Source: Isoperla grammatica (taxonomy: Eukaryota; Arthropoda; Insecta; Plecoptera; Perlodidae). From it: a stretch of DNA of 64,000 bases. Under the pieces are notes generated by a model. That model did not search any database and was not told the DNA's origin. It saw only the letters and a program-made list of their open reading frames with translations. Shown here piece after piece: positions 57,564 to 64,000 of this stretch (positions are counted from its first letter, which is position 1; each line of letters opens with the position of its first letter). The stretch covers positions 39,735,461 to 39,799,460 of the forward strand of contig OX246743.1 in assembly GCA_945910005.1 (NCBI GenBank), read 5' to 3'. Both the position numbers and the translations under genes were made by a program.

Positions 57564-58997
57564 CAGTGCTTAATTTGTAATGGAGCGCGGGTATACGCAG
57601 TATACCCACCTATTTTCGTGGGTATACGCAGTATACCCACCTTTTTTCATGAATTATTAGGTACGCAACACTCAAATTTTGGCTAACATACAAAAAAACA
57701 AAAATAGTTTGTATTGGGTATTTTACCCTCACATGCACATATTTCAAATTTACTTGAATATATCTATAACTCTAAATAAAACTCTTATCTCTTGGTTTTA
57801 CGTTTTTCCCAAACCAACCTCCGTACTTTATAAATAGAATCATCTCCTATTGGCTGCAGGTTCCTCGTCAACCAGCCAGTAAGGGTTAGCAACGCGAAGG
57901 CGGTTCAGTCGCTCTCGCTGCTGTGAGGGAAATAGCACGATCCGTAAAATATGATTTACATGTTTGATACAGCATTTCTCTGTTTGTGGATATACGTTCG
58001 ATTCCTCTTTAATACTAAAGGGGTCTCCTGTTAAAACTAAAAATTTGGCTCTGCATTATGTTTGATGGTCCCGGGCAGGGGCGGACAGGCCCGCCGGGCA
58101 ACCAAGCAAATGCCCAGTGGCCTGCCAGTTTTGCCCAAATTTGGACTGGTATGACTGGAACAGGCATAAACTGCCTGGCGCCAGCGGTAAGTTGCCGCGC
58201 ATTGAAATTAAAATTTCTTTAAACCCGAGTCCCTCCCACCCCTTCTTTCACGATATTGCAAGGTTTAAATTACATTGTAGATTCGTTGGATTTCGGTGTA
58301 ACTTGATCTCATTCTCATCAATCTTCTTGCTGGTGTTTTTCTACTTTTAACCGACGAAAACTACAGTATTTCGGTAGTGCATTCAGCCTGCTATGTTTTT
58401 TTTCTAAAACGCACCAAATGCCTTCTAAAAACCTGATTAAAAAAATTTCGCCTGCGGCGCTGTTTGTTGGGCCGAGGCCACTGCCTCCCAAACACCCAGT
58501 GCCTGACCTGGATCAAAAGTTTTCCCGGCCTGGATTTTTTCCCCAGTCCTGGGCGGGCTGGGCTGGTCTGAAACGCGTTTTGTGGTGATATCTTGTCATA
58601 AAAATAAATACAACGGATAAACATTTCTGCTATTGTTAGGTTGTTCCTCTTGGAAATGAATTGTTGCCAGTTGACACATAAAATTACTGTATAACTACTT
58701 CAATAACTGATATTTTATAATATATGTATCTGCTTTTAATAATTTAATGGTAAACTTACAGGACAATTAAAATAACGACTGGCTTTTGAAGACAAGTAAA
58801 ACTGTATCAAATCCAACCCAAAACTCCAAATTCAATTCCAGATTACGAGCCCAGAAGCTGAATTGGTAAGCGGGGAGGGGGGGGGGGGGGGGGGGCAATT
58901 TCCCACCGAGACATCAATTTTTATCACGAGCACATTGTAACATGAAACTATTAATATGTTGCGTATACCCACCTTTTTCCTTACAAATTAACCACTG
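57564..58997. mobile_element. hAT element, 1434 bp, perfect 8-bp TSD
   Basis: It starts CAGTGCTTAATTTGTAATGG and ends, read on the minus strand, CAGTGGTTAATTTGTAAGG. The 8-bp duplication GTTCGCAC flanks it exactly at 57556-57563 and 58998-59005. Subterminal GGGTATACGCAGTATACCC (8-bp arms, 3-bp loop) occurs twice at the left (57589-57640) and GCGTATACCCACC once at the right. Inside, from about 58076, lies sequence resembling another hAT end (CAGGGGCGGACAGGC). A 19-base G run lies at 58877-58895. No intact transposase frame was found. Confidence 0.95.
58076..58570. mobile_element. Possible nested hAT-like insertion
   Basis: CAGGGGCGGACAGGCCCGCC begins a GC-rich block within the larger hAT. A possible degenerate right end reads on the minus strand CAGACCAGCCCAGCCCGCC. 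It carries TTTCGCCTGCGGCG at about 58447, the same word as in the hAT at 41378-42002. No TSD was found, so the boundaries and nesting are tentative. Confidence 0.4.
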
Positions 58998-59005
58998 GTT
59001 CGCAC

Positions 59006-60140
59006 TCGGCATTTACACTTGTAATACTGTGTTTTCAAGCTATTTAAAGTTTGCGTTGCGTGTTGTGTTGTGTATATTTGTTGGTGCGAGCACTGACATT
59101 CGTATGTGTATAGACCGGCTGGGCTGAAGTGCATGACCTTCGCCTTTGATGTGTTCCCCACCCCCTTTGCCACCACACACGAGGCCTCGCCTCAAAGAAA
59201 TTAGTGACTTTGAATACCTCTATAAAGAACCTCTATAAAGAATAAGAATACGTTAAATACAATACGGCTTCGTTTTTAGCAGTTAAACCACAAATAATTC
59301 TAAAGTTTCTGTTTTAAATTTTGGTATGGTTTCTAAGGATACATAATTACTAATTTATATTCTGTTTCAGCGTTCAAAAAAAGAAATAATTCAAAATTTT
59401 GATTACTTTCAGAGCATGGGGGGCGTGAATAACTTAAATATCATGTTTGCATTATAGTTATTCAAATTAGGTTATGTATATACATGTATAGCCCTATTTT
59501 AGTTATAGTGATGCATATTCATGTATGTCAAGGGATTGATTAAATCAAAACCATAACGAAACCATAACATTTTTGTGAACTTATCATCCCCTTGAAATTT
59601 TAAGCTTGTAAATTATAATGAGAGGAAACCCCTATATTTGGTTCCAATCTCATAAGAAACATGGACATACTTTGTCAACGTTATATTTCCCCAGCAATAT
59701 CCATTAAACTCGGAAATAATTAATAGGTGGCTGTCATACTTATTATACAATTATTACCACAATCACTTAATCAGTGTATGGTAAAGTTTTAATGAGCAAT
59801 CAATTATTGTTACCAGACTCCATTAGTTAAGTAATCATCGATCGAATTCGCCCGCGGTTTCATCTATTGCACGTATATTGTAACTCTACCCTCTCATTTC
59901 ATCTCCGGTTATGATTCGAATAAACATTTTTATTTATAATGATATTTCGGGTTCCATCTAGTTTCATCAGGCCACTTTATATAAATCGTATGCACATAAA
60001 AAATAAATTGATAACAAAACAATCAGTTTTTATCATCATAGAGCTTAGTTTCGAGCTGATTTTCTATTAACAACATTATATAAAACATGCCACATGCCTC
60101 GTTGTTGAGAAAGTTGCTATACAATCACCGTCTATATGCG
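59006..60140. other. Non-coding stretch
   Basis: AT-rich. Nothing recognised. Confidence 0.4.
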
Positions 60141-60144
60141 TGCT

Positions 60145-60222
60145 ACTTAACCGGGATTCGAGCACGAGTCCTTTTGCATGGGTATTGTGAATATCCCTAA
60201 AGAACCAACTACCCCTTCGCAC
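60145..60222 (-). repeat. tRNA-derived SINE-like head
   Basis: On the minus strand an A-box GGTAGTTGGTT (60203-60213) and a B-box-like GCTCGAATCC (60153-60162) are spaced about 50 bp apart. The arrangement and wording are those of a tRNA-derived pol III promoter. The B box deviates from GGTTCGAATCC at its first bases. Confidence 0.5.
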
Positions 60223-62500
60223 AACTTGATTGCTACAATGTAATTATAAATACAATTTGTAAGGCACAAATAAAGCTATTTATAAAACTGGCATGAGTTT
60301 CAAAACAAATACAATTTAAAGTTATTTGCTTAGGTTAGCATGGATACACAACTTTAGATGGACCGTCGTTTATATTAAAATTAAAACGAAAACCCCATTT
60401 AACAGCAATCGCTTATCATTAAGTGACATATATGTTCTCTTAGTCACATTCACATTTAAGGATTATATGACATAACATCACTTTGTATTTTACAACCAAA
60501 CATGCACATACCATGCGCATACAATTAGAAGTCAATGTTTTATTGTGCTAAGTTTATAGTGTCATAAAAATAACCTCATAAAAGTAGTGTTTACTCTTTT
60601 TCAGAATGCTACAACATTTTTTTCAAATATAAACACACGATTATAGTACTGTTTAATTTATTTTATATTACAATCTTATTCTTTGAATGTATTTAACAAA
60701 TAAAAAAGCAATTTAGTAGGTACACACAACTTATATATAATTAAGATGAACAGATCTAAAATAAATAAACAAAAATATCTAATTGTAAAAAATGCACACA
60801 AAAAAACACGGATGCTGGTTAATTTTTAATGCAACAGAGACCGACTTTTAAATTACATAATCCTATAAATAGAATTCAATGTTATCTTTGCCATGGCAAC
60901 TGACAAAACACTTTGTCACGTGTGTCTGTCGGTGCATAACCTTACAGTGAACAGTGTTTATACCCCTTCCACAACCCATATCATTCTCAAATCCTCCACT
61001 AATGATAGGCTATACCTTTACTACCTATTTATTACGGCACCATAAAACAATATAGTTGTAGTACTATTTAATTATGTTTACCTGTTGTGTTGGTTGTGTG
61101 CTACAGTTCGGCGTCGCGACGCAACTGACATGGCGTCTCGGCGCTCGAACTGACGACCACGGCACATGCGTGATGTTATTGATCTGTCCGTACGTGCGGA
61201 GTAGGGGAGTTCTAGCCAGTGACACTATGACGAATAGCTTCAACGACCCCCCAAAAAACCAACCTCCCCCCCTTTCCCCCCCTAGTGCTGCCGATACACG
61301 GGGAATACCTGGGGTCAAGGGGGGGAGGGGGAGATGTGATTAATGCCGTCAAAGACTCGAAGCGACGGATCTCTGGACTTGAAAGGTGGGATTCGAGCGA
61401 TCAAGTCTTGTTTGTTTGTAGATGAGACGAAAAGAACATCCCCCTATCAGTTAGCGGTGTGTGTAGGCTATTAATAAAATAATGCTGCGAGGGGGAAAGG
61501 TATATTCCGTCCGTGAAGACTCCAGTACCACAGGTTGACGCATTTAATGGATTTGTAATAATAGCAATTTTGATTTGTGGAAAAAAATGAAATATGAAAA
61601 ATAATAATAAAATACTTTTTCTAAAATTATACTAAAGTATGCTTAATATAAATGTTAATAAATGTCAATATACATATAAAAGTTTGCTAAAATTAAATCC
61701 TTCGAATAAAATGCCGCCGCTACAAAATGTATCCCACACACGCCCATGCATTTCAAGAGATAATGAGATGTGCTTGTCCCTTTCCCCCATACCCTTCCCC
61801 AACGTCATCATATATGACCTGGTAGTTTAGTACGTCGTTAAACACAATATTTAAATTTATTCACCACGTACGACTGGCAGAGCTACCGGGCCCAGACACA
61901 GAGTATATCTGAGCAAGAAGTGTTCTATCGCCAACTCCCCACCTACATTCCGAAGCGCTGAACATATTGAGGTAAAACAAGGGTGGGGAAGTAGGGGACC
62001 CGGGAGCCCCCCCTTCCCCCCTCCCTCACATCAAACAAATATTAATGCATTCGTTTTCGTCCGTGTTGCAGACATGGCAATTTTACGAGTAAACATCCAA
62101 ATTGTATGACGATTGAAGGAAATCAACTTGAAGTCGTTGAGTTTTATTTATTTTTTGCTATATTTTAGAAAATGTTTATTACAATTCACAACGAAGTGAT
62201 TCTGTAATCTTATAGTGCAGAATTCCATGCGTCTTATTTTCTTGTTCTAAATACGGTTTACCATTACCCTCCCCCCCCCCCCCCCCGCATACAATAAATA
62301 GGTCTACCGCCAATATTAAAATCTCATACGAAAGGATACCGTATTTATGCTGCACCACATCGAAAAAGACAAACTGGGCTTAATTTGAGTTAGCAAGAAC
62401 TAAGTACTGGAAAAGTATGTCAATTGTGTTGGAATTATTAACAAGGTTTTACATGGATTCCCATCCTTACGTTTGAGGGGTCGTTTAGTTTGTATGTGGT
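60223..62500. other. Non-coding stretch
   Basis: C/G-rich patch near 61248-61335 and another near 61985-62030; C16 at 62271-62286. A plus frame 61074-61343 is Pro/Gly-rich from this composition and is not supported. No repeats recognised. Confidence 0.45.
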
Positions 62501-63010
62501 TTGTATGAACGCGGCCCCAGAGTTACCTGGTACAACGGGTACGTTCCGAAACTAGCTGCAAATGCCATTTCCGTGCTGAGGCCGTTCCGTAACCTCCTGA
62601 ATATCATAGGCTGGGAGTTCCGTAACTTCCTACGCCAGCATATTCAGCATCATGAAAACGCCAGCCGGTTCGAGCGAGGGCTTCTGCCAGCATTCACAAA
62701 TCATGGCGTCGTTTTAAAAATGCAATAATTTAAAAGCTCGTCAAATTGCCAGGAATTATATCATTTGACCGTTATTTATACCACGCGTTGCAGGGTTCTA
62801 TTATCATTAATGTTGTATTTGTTATTATAGGGAAACGATTAGAATATTCTTCTTTTGATTTCATTACAAATTTTTAGCGCGCATTTCCTCCATCTTTTCG
62901 CTTGTAGGCGTTCCGAAACACTTGACAAAATGTGACGCTGGGACGTTACAGCTGATGCTGAAACCCCATCATTTTCAGGAGGTTTCGGAATGTACCCAAG
63001 CTGAGCCGAA
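62501..63010. repeat. Cluster of TTCCGNAAC words with internal inversion
   Basis: TTCCGAAAC or TTCCGTAAC occurs near 62545, 62585, 62612, 62908 and, inverted, near 62981. The segment GTTCCGTAACCTCCTGAATA at about 62583 is inverted as CCTGAAAATGATGG-containing sequence at about 62966-62992. This could be a diverged palindromic transposon or a binding-site cluster. The 75-residue plus frame 62501-62728 is unassigned. Confidence 0.35.
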
Positions 63011-63618
63011 CCAACACCTTGTCGATGTTCCGCAGACTCTCTTGGATTCTTCTTTACATTACCCATGCACTCACATCACATCAGACCGAGAACAGAATCG
63101 TATTAAAGTCCCCCCTGAACCCTCGTGGGATGCGATGTGTGTTCCCCGCAGTCACAACTGTCACTTGGCGCAATAGAATTGCCTCGTCAAATATAGGAGA
63201 AGGTACTGACTGACTGACTGAGCAGATGGAAGATGCAGTCAAGTGAAGCCAGATAGCTACCTGACGTGGAACATGGATTTACATGTAAAGTTGTGTGTGG
63301 TGCCCTTTTATACATAGCTACCTCAGGCGAAACAACAGTCTTCTGGAAATATTTTAAAATCCAAGAAGCCAGTTCTTATCTATTTAGAAGCAATTACCGA
63401 TTAAAAAGACAAAAATGTATTAACAATATAGAAGCCCATTGCAATATGGGTGAAACGTTAGATTAGTTCCAGCTTTTAACACAGTTGTACTTGGAGAACC
63501 TTGATAGTTTTTTTTACGAAAAATAGGCTTCAATTTGTATTATTTTACAAAAATGTAACCATGCAGTCATACACAGCTGTCGAGTACGTCGTAAAACTCC
63601 AAATACAAATTAACACAA

Positions 63619-63620
<2 letters not shown>
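63011..63620. other. Non-coding stretch
   Basis: A short ACTG tract lies near 63207-63220. Nothing else recognised. Confidence 0.4.
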
Positions 63621-63621
<1 letters not shown>

Positions 63622-63653
<32 letters not shown>

Positions 63654-63882
63654 AAGGATACATTTTACGGTTTAACCAATCCAAATTTTATTTAAAATGA
63701 TACTTCAACGTTTCGACGACTTTGGCGTCGTCTTTTTCAAGACATACAAACATAAAAAACAAATAAATAAAAAACCACAACAACCAAAAAACACTTGCAT
63801 ATAAAATGGAAAACACTGCCACAGCGATATCATTTTAAATAAAATTTGGATTGGTTAAACCGTAAAATGTATCCTTACTTTA
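63622..63882. mobile_element. Foldback with 54-bp perfect arms and CGAAACGTT hairpin
   Basis: Arms 63648-63701 and 63829-63882 are inverted over 54 bp (TAAAGTAAGGATACATTTTA at the outer end). An (AT)n tract of about 26 bp abuts the left arm and a shorter one lies right of the element at about 63913-63926. On the minus strand, 63707-63741 reads TTGAAAAAGACGACGCCAAA then GTCGTCGAAACGTT, a GACGAC/GTCGTC hairpin followed by CGAAACGTT. The architecture is that of 24.06 and 53.35 kb and is suggestive of a Penelope-like element end. The arms are identical, so the insertion is probably young. Confidence 0.75.
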
Positions 63883-64000
63883 CATATTGCAACCAACAAA
63901 ATCTAAAAAATCATATATATATATATGAGCATGACGTTTTTGCGGTATCGATCCCTCTCGGAAGTGTTTGATTCTGAAAAGAACCGGTTTACTCGACGTT

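Noticed and set aside
1..64000. CRISPR array, operon or bacterial genes
   Set aside because: Repeats have no spacer structure, there are no ribosome-binding sites with long frames, and the transposons and splice signals are eukaryotic.

Overview
This window reads as eukaryotic (metazoan) non-coding DNA, not bacterial or viral. It is AT-rich and has no long conserved open reading frames. The few plausible exons are 74-103 bp pieces framed by GT..AG splice signals. It holds microsatellites, two minisatellites, tRNA-derived SINE-like heads and many short inverted-repeat DNA transposons with target-site duplications (TSDs). Abundant MITEs, long G/C homopolymers and Penelope-type hairpin tails are in keeping with a marine invertebrate, but the sequence alone does not fix the phylum. 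It most likely lies in a large intron or gene desert.

Layout. 1-2 kb is AT-rich filler. 2.0-4.6 kb is an 18-copy minisatellite with 143- and 148-bp unit types. 4.8-5.2 kb is a palindromic element whose right arm was split by a Harbinger-type MITE. 7.7-8.4 kb is a TTAA-flanked element, 9.3-9.6 kb two adjacent MITEs, and 9.9 kb a minus-strand exon candidate. 11-20 kb holds two copies of a dispersed repeat (family C), a TA-flanked 478-bp element carrying an NRF1-type palindrome, a 193-bp duplication and a SINE head. 24-25 kb has a foldback element and a 397-bp MITE whose empty site survives at 32.3 kb. 27.9-29.3 kb is a 1.4-kb inverted-terminal-repeat element with internal tandem copies and a short ORF. 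30-38 kb has a CACGCA microsatellite, SINE heads, a second Harbinger-type MITE, two exon candidates (34.0 kb plus, 35.9 kb minus), a G-rich foldback and a 16-bp minisatellite that builds an array of CACGTG boxes. 41-42 kb is a three-layer nest (hAT in an unnamed element in family C). 44-51 kb has paired SINE-like repeats, a short tandem duplication and a second hAT-like element. 53-57 kb has short dispersed repeats. 57.6-59.0 kb is a hAT element with a perfect 8-bp TSD. The window ends in a 54-bp-arm foldback at 63.6-63.9 kb.

No pathway or operon can be described. The exon candidates lie on both strands, their phases do not join, and none could be assigned to a protein family. The most informative content is the layered transposon history, which can be read from TSDs and from empty sites inside this same window.
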